From Tricholoma matsutake (taxonomy: Eukaryota > Basidiomycota > Agaricomycetes > Agaricales > Tricholomataceae): a stretch of DNA of 64,000 nucleotides. The position numbers and the translations under genes are program-made. The DNA lies in NCBI GenBank assembly GCA_026075535.2, contig AP026540.1, positions 7,812,001 through 7,876,000 of the forward strand, given 5' to 3'. The first letter of the stretch is position 1. Each line of letters begins with the position of its first letter. Below the pieces are notes generated by a model. The model was not told where the DNA came from. It worked only from the letters and a program-made list of their open reading frames with translations, and searched no databases. This document shows, in pieces, positions 32,655-44,174 of this stretch.

Positions 32655-34330
32655 ATGTCTCTTCGACTGCTCCAGCCTACCAATTCTAGTCCAATTCTTC
32701 GAATAGCTGCGAGATACCATGACTATGTACGCGTCGCGACGCCAGGTAAACATCTCTTTCATCTCTCTCCTCTCAACAGACACTACATTATCCGACAAGG
32801 TGGTATTCTTCGTGTTCCCTTAGCCTCGCCTAAGGTGATCGGTGTGGCTAACTCCCGAGGAAACAGAAGGTAAAATGACACTTCTCATCCATATCAGAGC
32901 CCCATCTGTGACCAACATTTTAGCCATCAGGAAGACTTTTATTCATTTGCAACCCTTGCGTTGGACCCGGCAGAACTTCGAGAAAGCGTTAAAAGGGCAC
33001 ACGGCCTTGACTGGGACCCTCAAAAAGTCGGCGACGCTTTCTCTAGTCAGGCTGTTTTTGTCGGGATTTACGATGGGTATGTTCTAATCTTCGACGTTCG
33101 GTCACCTTATGCGTAGTAGAATATTTAGGCATGGTGGATCGGCTGTGTCGCAGTATCTGCGACAAGAATTTCACGGAATTTTCGAGTCGGTCGTCAAGTC
33201 ATCGATACCAGAACTTTTCGCATGGATCAAAGAACTCGGTGGTTACTTCAAGCGCTTCAGGGGCGGGGCATTGTCGCCTTGGGTGTATGGCACGGAAAAT
33301 ACGCCAGTTTTAGATCTCGAAGCGCGAGCGACTGAAGCCTTTTTTGAAGTAAGTTCCTTCTATACTTCGGTACCGGTGTCGTCTAACCTCGTGCACAGGT
33401 AGACAGAAACTTATCGACGGATGATGTTGCTCAATCATGTGGAGCAACGGCTTCAGTTGCCATCCTTCATTCATTAGATGCACCTGCAACCCCATTCTTC
33501 TCCGCTCAGCGAATTGCCCTCACGGTTGCACATTGTGGGTAAGCTAGCTTGTTCTCTGAATTCCGTGCATACAGACTGACGTATGCAGGGACACACGTGT
33601 GCTGCTGTGTTCAACAAATGGTGGGCAGGTTGTCCCGATGACAGAGAATCACCATGCAGACGCTCGTGTGGAAGCCATCCGTTTACGTCGAATGATGGGC
33701 TCGTCACTGATTACAGATTCATTTGGTGAATCAAGGTAAAGTATTTCATTGTCAAGTCTTCGTGCCATCTGAGAAAGTCTGACTCCCTCGAGGTGGATGG
33801 GTGCGCTTGTGAATACTCGATGGTAGGTTGTTTGTAATGATTTGAATTACTTCTGGTGCTCATCCGGACTCTTTAAGCCTCGGAGACCTTAGATTCAAAA
33901 AGTTTGGGGTAACCCCGGAGCCACAAGTGAAGACGAAACTATTGGAAGGTCAGCTTATGTGCAAGTATTCAAGGGACATTTTATTAATCTTTCCTAGGAA
34001 ATGACTGGGCTTACTTGGTGTTTGTCTCGGACGGCGTTTCATCAGTACTATCTGATGGCGAAGTTGTTGACCTTGCTCGGGATGCACCAGATCCCAGGTC
34101 AGCTGCACAGCGTATTTTAGCATTCTCTCAAGAACTAGGAGGAGACGACAACGCAACCGTAATTGTTGTTCCTCTCGCAGGATGGGGAAAAATCCAAGGC
34201 CCAGACAAAACCAGAGAACTTCGGGATTACAGGCGAGTACAGGCCAGTGAGTAACTTATGAGTTTTCTGCTTCTGCGAATTTCGCCTTAGCTGCTTCGCA
34301 GTCGGGAGCGAGCGTCAGCGTCGGATGTAG
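32655..34330 (+). CDS. Mitochondrial-type PP2C protein phosphatase (Ptc6-like)
   Basis: A Mg/Mn-dependent Ser/Thr phosphatase. The start MSLRLLQPTNSSPILRIAAR (32655) resembles a mitochondrial presequence. The PP2C core includes VANSRGNRRQPHQEDFYSF, VFVGIYDGHGGSAVSQYLRQ (metal-binding Asp and the DGHGG motif, split by an intron), TASVAILHSL, ALTVAHCGDTRVLLC, MTENHHADARVEAIRLRRMM, LGDLRFKKFGVTPEPQV, WAYLVFVSDGVSSVLSD and ELGGDDNATVIVVPL, so all metal-ligand Asp positions appear intact. A last intron (donor GTGAGT near 34252) leads to the short end GSERQRRM. In yeast the closest functional parallel is Ptc6/Aup1 in mitochondria and mitophagy; that assignment is inference from layout and presequence. 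Confidence 0.85.
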
Positions 34331-34656
34331 ATGTCATTCATAATGTACGGTCCAAGGACGTGATTAGGCTGGCACATATATAGCTCGTTTCGAACCTTCT
34401 CTGTCGTTTGGCAGCGCAAGAAGACCTGGCATTATGACAGGCCGTTTGTATCTTAATCTGAGTTACACACTAACAGCAACTGGGACGTTTTGCCCATGCA
34501 AGGTTGGAAGCATGTTCGGACTTTCGAACTAGACCTCGAACCTCGTTCAAGCTGGGGTGACTTGGAATCCATCCGAAGAAATTATTTTTAACTATATATG
34601 TAGCAAAATACACACGGGATGATGAGCATTAGTACCTACCAGAAATATGAAGATGC
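34331..34656. other. Convergent 3' intergenic region
   Basis: Between the 3' ends of the PP2C gene (plus) and the WRAP73/Wdr8 gene (minus). No supported frame, repeat or RNA gene seen. Confidence 0.35.
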
Positions 34657-36622
34657 TCAAGAGCCATCTTCCTGAACTTCGAATGCGCAGCAAAACTGGT
34701 CTTTATCCAGCAAAACAAATCCTTTCCCATCAGGGGCCCATCTGAGATCTCGAGTCTCGAATTTCTCTGCGCTCATGTATCAGGGACTACCATCTGGCAG
34801 TGAGGCAGGCGAATAAGAAGGCTCACTCGCTGGGACTCCAATGCACTCGGCCATTTCCTCATCGACACCTCCTTCACTTGACCATTCGTCGCTCCACGTG
34901 TACACACTTTGCCCCCCGCAACAAAGTGCCAGCCTGCCTTTCCTGACAGGATTCCATCGCACATGTGCTACAGCTTGTGAGTGTAGCAATACAGTCCTTA
35001 GCTTAGGCGTGAAACTGTCACGAGACGAAGGGAAACTATAAATATGGACTACAGTTGGGACGTTATCTAGGAAGAACTTCATTTAGCCAGTAATTCGCGA
35101 GTAGATAAGGACGCAAAATTGACCGAAACGGACAAGCAGAAGACTCCCTGTAGTATTGAATTCCAATTGAGCAGTCCCACTTTTGGGATTTGGCTTCGCC
35201 TGGTCTATTCGTGGCAAGTTGAGTGATCGGAGGCCCTCCATTCGCTCATCTAGAATGATCACAACAAATGGATATCGCTGGAGGGTGTCGAACTCACAAG
35301 ACAAAAAGCCTCGACCCTCGGTTGCTTCGAACCATTTCAGTGGCTCCTGCCAGAATGTCTGCGACAACATAAATTACGGTGCTTGTTGTAAAGATGGGTA
35401 GTTCACATACAACTCCAGCAAGTCTAGTTGACAGTTCAAGAGTCACTATTGGAGACCAACTAAGGCAGTCTAGAACATGTACCTGTTCAGATATGAATCA
35501 GGCAGAAGTCATACTGTACACTTGTTACATACTTTATCATCCCACCCACCTACGACGAGGAACATTCCACTTGGATGCCAAGCTACATTTCGAATACCAG
35601 AACCGGGATCTGCATCCGGGGAGAAGGTGGCCAAAATGGTGCCAGACAGTGATAAGACATAGAGTTTATACTACCACGGCACTCTTAACTGCTATATGGT
35701 GTATAGTTCATTCTCTTACCTCGAGAGGACCTTCCCACACTGCCAGATTATTTCCAGTAGGTGAGAGTGATAGCGAGAACAGCGAGGCTGTCGGAAGTGG
35801 AAAATGCTAGATTTGAATCAACGACAGGCTCCTGGAAACAGCATTGGGGAGACAGCATACCCGGACTAACTTGTATGAGTCTAGTGTATCATAGATGCCG
35901 AGAGTATCCCTGGACTTATGACGCTCGGCCAAGAGAAAATAATGTCCATCGGAACGAAAAGTATAACCTGCGCAGTATGAATGAGAACCACACGACGAGA
36001 AAAGGATGGGATACCTCGGTCTGGATGGACGGGAAATTGAATATGTGTAGCAGTTCCAGTTAGCAACGACCAAACTGTTACCCGCAACTAGTGGATATGC
36101 GCGAATCGCGTGGTGAGCTCGAGTTGCTGGGACACTGTGGTAGGAACGGCAGACATACACCCCACTCCGAGAAACAAAGTACTGTCCGTCCGTCAGGGGC
36201 CCATTCAGCCTTTACAAGACCTGCCAGAATGAGACTGGAATAACGGGGTATATGATCTATGAGTCACCTTCAGCACCGGCATCGATGCGTCCGTTCCATT
36301 CTGCATCTCGCAACTTGATGAGATTGACTACACCTCGTTTTGCACATGCCGCCAGTATGTATTCTGAATCGCAAGACCAGCTCAAATGAGATATCCCGAC
36401 TTCACCTGTGGAAGTGCTTGACGCGGCTGATTTTGATTTTGATGTTGTGAGCGACGCGTAGGTAGGAGATGGCGACGGGTCAAGAAGCCAAGTACGAGTG
36501 ATTTGGAAGGTATCTGTACGTCGCACAATCACTCTGTCTTGAACAGCAGTGAGAATGAAATGAGCACCAGGGCTGAAAACGACGAGGGAGGACGATTGTT
36601 TGTAAATTTCAGTAAAGTCCAT
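34657..36622 (-). CDS. WDR8: WD-repeat protein WRAP73/Wdr8
   Basis: WRAP73/Wdr8 works with Ssx2IP/Msd1 at spindle-pole bodies and centrosomes, helping minus-end anchoring of microtubules. The start MDFTEIYKQSSSLVVFSPGA (36622) aligns with the beginning of family members (NFSELFKQS-type). Then come ISHLSWSCDSEYILAACAKR, a strand set with RVTVWSLLTGT and RSDGHYFLLAERHKSRDTLG, KWFEATEGRGFLSCEFDTLQ, and near the end VAHVRWNPVRKGRLALCCGG and LRWAPDGKGFVLLDKDQFCC. It is split by many short introns over 2 kb. The C-terminal exon ends AFEVQEDGS at 34657. WD blades are recognisable although WD dipeptides are weak, which is usual in this family. Confidence 0.82.
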
Positions 36623-36725
36623 TTTGTAATGGAAGGCCGCTGACTAATGGTAATGCGTTTCTTCAAGCCGTGACTAAGGTTTTCCTCTCCACCCCTGGTC
36701 TTCCCGGAACCATCTCTTCTACTCA
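36623..36725. promoter_or_regulatory. Compact bidirectional promoter region WDR8 / m-AAA protease
   Basis: 103 bp lie between the two divergent start codons. A pyrimidine-rich stretch (tttcctctcc) precedes the plus-strand start. No factor site assigned. Confidence 0.45.
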
Positions 36726-39313
36726 ATGCTTTCACGTTCTCTTCGTGCTGCACGTTCAATCGGTTACCATAAACCTCCTTATAATGCTGCTCGCTTGTAC
36801 GCTTCTCCTATACAACATATCACAAACAAGTCAACACCACAGCTGCAGGCAAGCCAGAAACCTAATTCAGATTCTGAGCCTATAGCAAATCGAGGTGCAG
36901 AAGGTAAAGGGAAGAAGAAGGAAACGGAGGCTCATAAGCGAGAAGAAGATTCAAAGTCGCAAGTCCCTCAATCGTCGAAATCCACCCCTTCCCCGAAACC
37001 TGACATTCCCAAAGCCCTCGAGGGTTTCTTTCAACAGTACCAACAACAATCATCGCAGCACAAGCAAGATTCTGAATCCAGCTCAGACAAGGGAAGACCT
37101 CGAAATGAACTACCACCACCTCCAGGCAACAACAATAATGGTTTTACCAATAGTCAGTTGGGGTGGATGGCCGCCTCTGCCATAGCCTACCTCGCGTACT
37201 CTAATTCTAGTGGCTCCAGTTCACACGAGATCACCTGGCAGGAGTTCCGCACGGCATTCCTCGACAAGGGTCTCGTCGACAAGCTCACCGTCGTCAATGG
37301 CCACAAGGTCCGTGTCAAGCTACATTCCAACGCCACAGGTACCATGTATCCCGCGGCGCCGTTGGGAGGTGGGGAGTATCACTTTTCAATTGGTAGTGTC
37401 GATGCATTCGAGCGCAAACTCGATGATGCTCAAGCAGAACTGGGCATCCCCAGTCATGAGCGAATACCCGTGGCTTATCAGGATGAGATTTCTGCTTTTA
37501 GTGCCGTCCTCAACTTTGCCCCCACCGTCTTGTTGGTTGGTTTCCTTTATTGGATGTCCAGGCGGGGTAGCGGCAGCGCAGGAGGTGGAATCTTCAGCAT
37601 TGGGAAGAGCCGCGCCAAGCTTTTCAACAAAGACACGGAAGTAAAGACAAAGTTCAAGGATGTAGCTGGGATGGATGAAGCAAAGGAGGAAATAATGGAG
37701 TTTGTCAAATTTTTGAAAGAACCTGCCAAATACGAAAGACTGGGAGCTAAGATACCTCGCGGCGCCATCCTTTCTGGACCTCCTGGAACGGGTAAAACCC
37801 TCATTGCGAAGGCTACAGCAGGCGAAGCCTCCGTTCCATTCCTTTCTGTCTCTGGGTCGGAATTCGTGGAGATGTTTGTCGGTGTAGGCTCGTCCAGGGT
37901 GCGCGACCTCTTTGCTTCAGCAAAGAAACACGCGCCGTGCATCATTTTTGTTGACGAAATTGATGCAATCGGCAAGTCTCGATCCAAAGGTGGCAACTTC
38001 GGTGGCAATGATGAACGAGAATCGACTCTCAATCAACTTCTGGTGGAGATGGATGGGTTTGGAACCCAAGAACACGTCGTAGTGTTGGCAGGAACGAATC
38101 GTCCTGATGTTCTTGACCCCGCATTGATGCGACCCGGAAGGTTCGATCGACACATTGCCATCGATCTCCCAGATGTCGCCGGCCGCAAGGGGATCTATCT
38201 GGTCCATCTTGGTCCTCTCCGACTTCACGAGGTTTTGAGTAAAGATATCAGTAGCTTTGCTCAGAAGCTTGCTGTCCTCACTCCTGGCTTCTCTGGAGCG
38301 GATATTGCGAATGTATGCAATGAGGCGGCATTGCACGCTGCTCGCAAAGCATCCGAATTCATCGAGTCAGTGGATTTCGACACCGCAATTGAACGAGTAA
38401 TCGTTGGATTAGAGCGGAAAACTCGAGTGCTAAGTCCAGAGGAAAAGAAGACAGTGGCATATCATGAGGCCGGACATGCTGTTTGTGGCTGGTTCCTGGA
38501 GCATGCAGATCCTCTGCTCAAGGTGAGTATCATTCCAAGGGGGACGGGTGCGCTCGGCTATGCTCAGGTGCGTGACATCCGACCTTTCAATGGCCCTTGC
38601 ATTCAGCGACGCATAACAGTATCTACCTCCTGACCGGTACTTGCTTTCGACGCCCCAAATGACAGACCGGATATGTATGACTCTTGGCGGCCGAGTATCA
38701 GAGGAAATTTTCTTTGGTTCCGAGAACATTACCACTGGTGCGCAAGATGACCTCCAGAAGATTACTCGGATGGCGTTTGAGGCATGTGCGAATTATGGAA
38801 TGAATGATGTCATTGGACCTGTGAGTTACGGTGGTGATCGAGGTGCAAAGGAGAATTGGACGAAACCGTTCAGTGAACGCACTGCGGAAATGCTAGATGC
38901 AGAAGTACGGAGGATGATCACGTCAGTTTCCGTTCTGCCGTTGCACGCCATTGTTCACATTTGACGGTTATTAATTAAGTGATGCCTATGACCGTACAAG
39001 GAATCTGTTGACCGAACATCGGGAAGACGTGATCAAGGTAGCCAGCCTTCTGCTTGAGAAAGAGGTGATTACCCGGTAAGTCTACGTACAGTTCCCAGTT
39101 ATGGCACCTACTAACGAACAACGAAGTGAAAGCATGATCGAACTCCTCGGCAAGCGACCGTTCGTAGGCCGATCAGATGATATGGACAAGTGGCTGGATG
39201 AAAATCATCGGAAGGTCCCCAACCCTCCGCAGATGCCACCACCTCCATCCGAGACTGAAGACCCTATTCCCGGACTGGTGGCAGCTGCTACGCGGGTCAG
39301 CGAGCGGTTCTGA
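36726..39313 (+). CDS. AFG3: Mitochondrial m-AAA protease subunit (Afg3/Yta12 family)
   Basis: Membrane-anchored ATP-dependent metalloprotease of the inner mitochondrial membrane, degrading misfolded proteins and processing others such as ribosomal protein L32. The start [20 protein letters not shown] is a presequence, then a basic low-complexity region. Transmembrane segment 1 lies near [16 protein letters not shown] and segment 2 near [20 protein letters not shown]. The AAA domain has Walker A GPPGTGKT (about residues 351-358), Walker [13 protein letters not shown] (about 404-415) and the second region of homology [20 protein letters not shown]. The zinc site HEAGH lies at about residues 580-584. 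Introns split the last part (first donor after YAQ near 38567), giving the conserved [15 protein letters not shown] block and the end [10 protein letters not shown]. Afg3 versus Yta12 is not resolved by eye. Confidence 0.92.
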
Positions 39314-39478
39314 TGTTCTATCCGACGTTGCCTTCGGTATGTTATTCAATTAGCACTCAAAGACTCTTAATGAGCCGGCTTGTACTATAATGGCTACATG
39401 GTGTTTTATACCTATCGGAACTTGTGTCAGTCATTCCAGAATTTCTAACATGAGAACCACATCTCGGTCCGATTTCTG

Positions 39479-41926
39479 CTATATCACATATCTGAACCCG
39501 CTCCATTCGTCCCCCTTATCGATTCTGGCAGCTTTAACAGATTCGTACCGTCCATTTACTTCATCTCCGTGCTTATCATCGCCCTCTATAACTTCGTCTC
39601 GTTCGCCTCGGTCACGGCGATCATTCTCCTTTTGCAAAAAGAATCCAAAAATGGCGGTGCATATAAAGCCAATTGCAATGTATGCAAGGACAATCCCATG
39701 ACCAAGCTGATACCAAGGCGCGTCTCTTGCTCGGTACTGTTGGTAAAAAAATGGTGAGCCACATCTCAAGAAAACTCGGAAAAACCACCTACAATGTTCG
39801 CGGTCACTGCTCCATTGATGTTTCCGAATCCAATCGCCATCCCTAGCGTGACGCTCCGTTTGTACGTGCCCTCAACGTTACTCGCAACCCAAGCCCTGGA
39901 AATTTGTCGGTCATAGACAAAGCAGAAAAACGAGTCTTACACAGAGTTTGCTAATCAGCAAAGAAGTCAGTAGGAATAACAATCTGTACCACGCGAACGT
40001 ACGTATGGCTGGATAGATTGCACTGTGTAAATAAAAATGAGATTCTTTTCGTAGTCAATGCGCGAGAACTTTAAACTTACGATACGGCTAGATAAACTGC
40101 AAAATATGACAAGGCAGGAGTTTTAGAAGCAAGTAAGATGATATATGCCACCAATCCTGGAATCAATTCCAGATATCGCTTGTTCAGGTAATATCGATAC
40201 CAGACTTACCAGTGCCGAAAAGAGCACTAGAACTAAATATCAGAAATTGGTTGCAGGGATCCCTAGCATAGGCCGCACAGATTGACATAACAACGTTGTC
40301 CAATACGATCTCCTAAAAATCCAATGACGCATGTCATAAAGCAGCCCCAGACATAAACGGGGACGGATAGTAAATTGGCTTGAGTCGCCTTGAAGCCTGG
40401 AAAGGAACGTCAGCGACACCAAGATAACTGGTATAATGATGTAAATGACCAAGCTAACGGAACCGTAAGACATGGATAAATGATGCATAGAGATTAATAC
40501 TTGCCTGGTTGATAATCGAGGGTAGAAACAAGGAAAACGCATACAGGGGTCCATCACTGAGCATGAATTACGAACTGGCAAATTGTCCGATAAGTGGCAT
40601 GACACGTACAAACCCATGTATATTCCCACTTGCAGAGGATAGATGCTTCAATGGCAACATCACCATGAAAGAACGAATACTCCTACTGGCAATCCAGGTT
40701 TTCCAGTCCGTCAAACTCTTCCAGACATATTCCCTTTTCAATTTTTCGCCAGCTGCGCTAAACTGCATGTCGTCTTGCAGACGGCGTATCATGAATACGC
40801 CTGAATAGCATGTGAATTGGATATTGAGTCCGAAATCCAGCTCTACTTGACGTACGTTCTTCTTCGGTGAGAAATTTAGCAGTGTCGGGAAAATCTTGGA
40901 TAATCCAGTACGAGAAAAGAGCAGCAGTGATGGTGGCAAGTCCTTCAAGGATGAAGATCCATGCCCAACCTGAACAACCACTTGTTAAACAACGCTACAC
41001 CATAATTATACACGATTACCTGGCTTTCCGCCTACGCCTTTCATATTCGCGATGGCAGCTGCTAAAAGACCACCTTTGGAGGATTTAAACGGCGGACAAG
41101 CTTTAGCTTATACATAGTCAGATACGTACTGAATGCACCAGCGATGGTCGCAGAAGAAAAAAACATGGCCACTCTGGATCCCATCTCAGAGCGTTTGTAC
41201 CAGCTTCGGGTCATATTTTTAATGAGGCTTCATCAACATCAGCTCATTCTCACCTCGAAATATAAAACACAATTCCAGGGTACATTCCGGCCTCGAACAA
41301 TCCGAGGAGGGCTCGTAATACTGTAATCGGGCATAAGGCACTCAGCTAATATCACCATGAGGTAATAAACACACTGACTAATGAGACCGCCATAATTATG
41401 TATAACGCCGTGCAATGTCTGCGGAGGATTTTACTGACAGCTCCATTCAACAAGGACAGACACACCATTACGACTCCCCATAAGAAAAGCATGATCGAGA
41501 GCCACACAGAAGGACGTAGTCTGCGCAAAAAGACGTTGCTCGCGGGCTTCGCTAACATAGGTCAAACGGTCCCACTTTGCTGGTTTCGTAAAAGCAAATT
41601 ACCTCGAACAATGCATAGGGGAAAAAGAAGACAGTCAAGGCTACCAGATACTGGTTGTCCGTGATTTTGAGATCTCGCTCGAGGTTATAAAGCTGTTCGA
41701 AATCAAAGCAGAGAAAACACATTACAGAGGATGTTCGTACCTTCGCATTTCCAATGCTTCCTCTATCCAAGAAATTAAGCAGATAGACAAAGGTCAACCA
41801 AGGAATGACATGGATATCAACTCTTCGCATGAGTTTTCTTTCGTCAACTTTCGATGTGTCTACGTCCGGACGGTATATTTGATCCGGAGGGATGCTCTTC
41901 TCAGCCGTATAAGTTGACTTTTCCAT
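39479..41926 (-). CDS. MFS anion:cation symporter (Dal5/allantoate permease family)
   Basis: Plasma-membrane transporter of the ACS family that takes up organic anions such as allantoate, nicotinate or other vitamins. The start at ATG 41926 gives MEKSTYTAEKSIPPDQIYRP; the frame upstream begins only at TTG. The first helices read LMRRVDIHVIPWLTFVYLLN, FLDRGSIGNAK, then LYNLERDLKITDNQYLVALT, VFFFPYALFEV and RRLRPSVWLSIMLFLWG, all typical of the family. The C-terminal exon has HGIVLAYIAIGFICTAIFGF followed by a charged tail (KENDRRDRGERDEV). There are many short introns in between. I did not rebuild every exon across 39770-41350, so an internal lesion cannot be excluded. Substrate unknown. Confidence 0.75.
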
Positions 41927-42823
41927 GGCTGATGGGCTTGAAGGCAAACTACAATTCAGAGTTTATAAAACATTTAGATTAGTTCAGGGTATTTTCCACG
42001 TCACTCGTGATACATAAGTATCGAACCGTGTTTGGTCCAATGATGGTGTGTCCCGTCAACCGGATTAGACATGTGAAAATTCTGACTTGTCGACACGCAG
42101 AATGCATCTAAGGGTATATTCGGGTGACAAGGCCGAACAGGGTTAAAATTAGAAAGATAGCATCGCTTCATGAGCTGATGCGCGTTCACCAAACTTGAAA
42201 ACGAGAACTTCCCTTCGGGAACAAATCATCTCAGTGGGCCGGGTGCGGTGGAACAGCTAGAGCCTCGTTGGAGCCTCGCAGTGGGTGCAAGCCAAGAAGT
42301 GATGTGTTCCCATACATTGTACCCGGATATGACAAGGGCTGAAGGGTTGACGGCCCGGAGCCTTCCTTTTTCGAATGGACGAAAAGGTACCAAGGACAAG
42401 AGGTTCGGATATTGGTGCACATATGTTGTCGAAATGTTGATGCATATGGCGACTAGGAGATGAATCAGTGGTTAAGCTTGTCCTGGGAAAAAATTGAACA
42501 AGCCACACTGGCAAGCACTTTCCTGCATTTTCTGATATCTGAGTGTGAACAGTGTGCTAACTATGTGCTACTGCCGTAGAGCATCCTAAACAAAAGGAAT
42601 AAGCAACCACGACCACGGAAATCATAATGGAAGTCTGAATTGAATATAAGGACAAAGTAGGAGAATCGGGAGAATGATGAATAGTTCGGACGACAGTGCC
42701 CCGAAGAGACCGTAACAACCTGCCAACATTAACTCACAGGGCAAAGAGACAACGAAAAATGGAAGTTGCAGTTCGTCGGTGCATACCGCTCGCCGTCAAT
42801 CTTTGACATGAAGGGTCATCCCA
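41927..42823. other. 0.9-kb intergenic region
   Basis: Between the start of the Dal5-family transporter and the end of the UreD gene, both on the minus strand. It should contain the transporter promoter. Overlapping frames near 42226-42514 occur on both strands without protein-like composition. I see no repeat, RNA gene or transposon remnant. Confidence 0.35.
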
Positions 42824-43837
42824 TCACATAGCTGAGAATGCTCTGCGATACATATCAACCCCAATGATGGGTTGGAGTTCCCCCAACGCTTGACCAAGCC
42901 ACTTCTTTACCATTTCTGTTTCCTTCCCTGCAACCCTTATGACAGCCCAATCCCCTTCTTCTGAAACCATCGGAGTAAGGGACCAGAGCATCTCAGGTGG
43001 ACCCTTGGCTTTCAACACTGATATCCGATCATACTGAGCAACCATCGCACCGATCACGGCCTGAACCAGCGGCCCATAGAGTATCACCATTGCATAGCAC
43101 GAGTAAGGCGCCAATCTGTTCCCCAACGTCCGTGGCACCCGTGAATACACCTCCTTATCCTCCAATAACACGATGTCCTTTGCTATTCTTTTTCCACCGG
43201 CCCACACTTCGTTCACACTATAGTACCGTGAGAAGGCCCAATCCTCTCCCATTGTTTTGCGGCCCGAAGTGAACCAGTCCAGTACCACGAGAGACGCATC
43301 TCGTGATAGGTGGAAAGTCTGTTTCTGACTGTACGATGCAGACTTGAAACACGTCACAGGGTCGGGAAGCATGAAAAGGGCTCCTTCGGGTTTCACATGA
43401 AAGGTCATATTCTGCGTTGTGATGAGAGGGTGCTTAGCAGCAAGGGGACTGGGATTATCTGCATTCGGTAGTACGGCCGACTGCGGAACGGATGCAAGAC
43501 GCTGTCCAGGTCTGGTTTTGAATATCTTAGTAGATCCCTGTTAATATTATCGCATTAGTCTGTAAATTCAGACGAGGAATCCGACCTGAGAAAGCACGAC
43601 AAGAATCGAATGGCTGCCAACCTCAGTCGAGAGATTGACCCGATCTCCTCCAACGAGGCCGCCCCCATAAGTCAGAAGATACACAACAGCGACTCTGCCT
43701 CGGGTAATACGGGGGGCCAAGAGTTTCAATGGGTAGGTCGATGAAAGTTCTGAGAAGCCCACATTTGAACCGTACGACGACAGCACAATGCGTCCACCTC
43801 CTGGGTGAATCCTTGGGATCAGATCAAGAGATTCCAT
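42824..43837 (-). CDS. URED: Urease accessory protein UreD/UreH
   Basis: Part of the UreD-UreF-UreG complex that delivers nickel to apo-urease in the cytosol. The start MESLDLIPRIHPGGGRIVLS (43837) continues PLKLLAPRI, VVYLLTYGGGLVGGDRVNLS and STEVGSHSILVVLSQ, the hallmark N-terminal block. An intron follows, then GSTKIFKTRPGQ, and after another intron NMTFHVKPEGALFMLPDPVT, YSQKQTFHLSRDASLVVLDW, FTSGRKTMGEDWAFSRYYS and a C-terminal end GVDMYRRAFSAM. All conserved UreD features are visible, so the fungus should have an active urease system. Urease and the other accessory genes are not in this window. Confidence 0.93.
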
Positions 43838-44174
43838 GGTAAGTACTCAAGCTACTTTGCGAAAATGATGGTTAAATGATAATCGCTAGAAGGTTCATTT
43901 CAGATTCAGCTCGCATATATGTATCTATTGATATTATATTTCGAATACTATTGCAACATGGTTTCCATATGAAGATACATACAGAATGAGCGTGAAGAGA
44001 TTGTAAAACAGAAAGGAATGTGGGTAAGGGCATGAGAGAGAAAGGAAATTGGGAAGCGAAAAATCAGCAAGGAAATAAAGGAGCTGTACGTGCTTATGTG
44101 GAAGCACAGGCACTAATAGTGATGTAGTAGCAATGATATAGTGAATGGCGAGAGAAGGAAGAGAGAGAAAAAGA
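43838..44174. other. Intergenic region between UreD start and Byr4 end
   Basis: 337 bp between two minus-strand genes, expected to hold the UreD promoter and the Byr4 3' end. It is purine-rich on the plus strand (gagagagaaaaag near 44160). No gene seen. Confidence 0.35.

Noticed and set aside
42226..42514. Overlapping frames on both strands between the Dal5-family transporter and UreD
   Set aside because: Composition is not protein-like and no frame has an isolated good start or recognisable domain.
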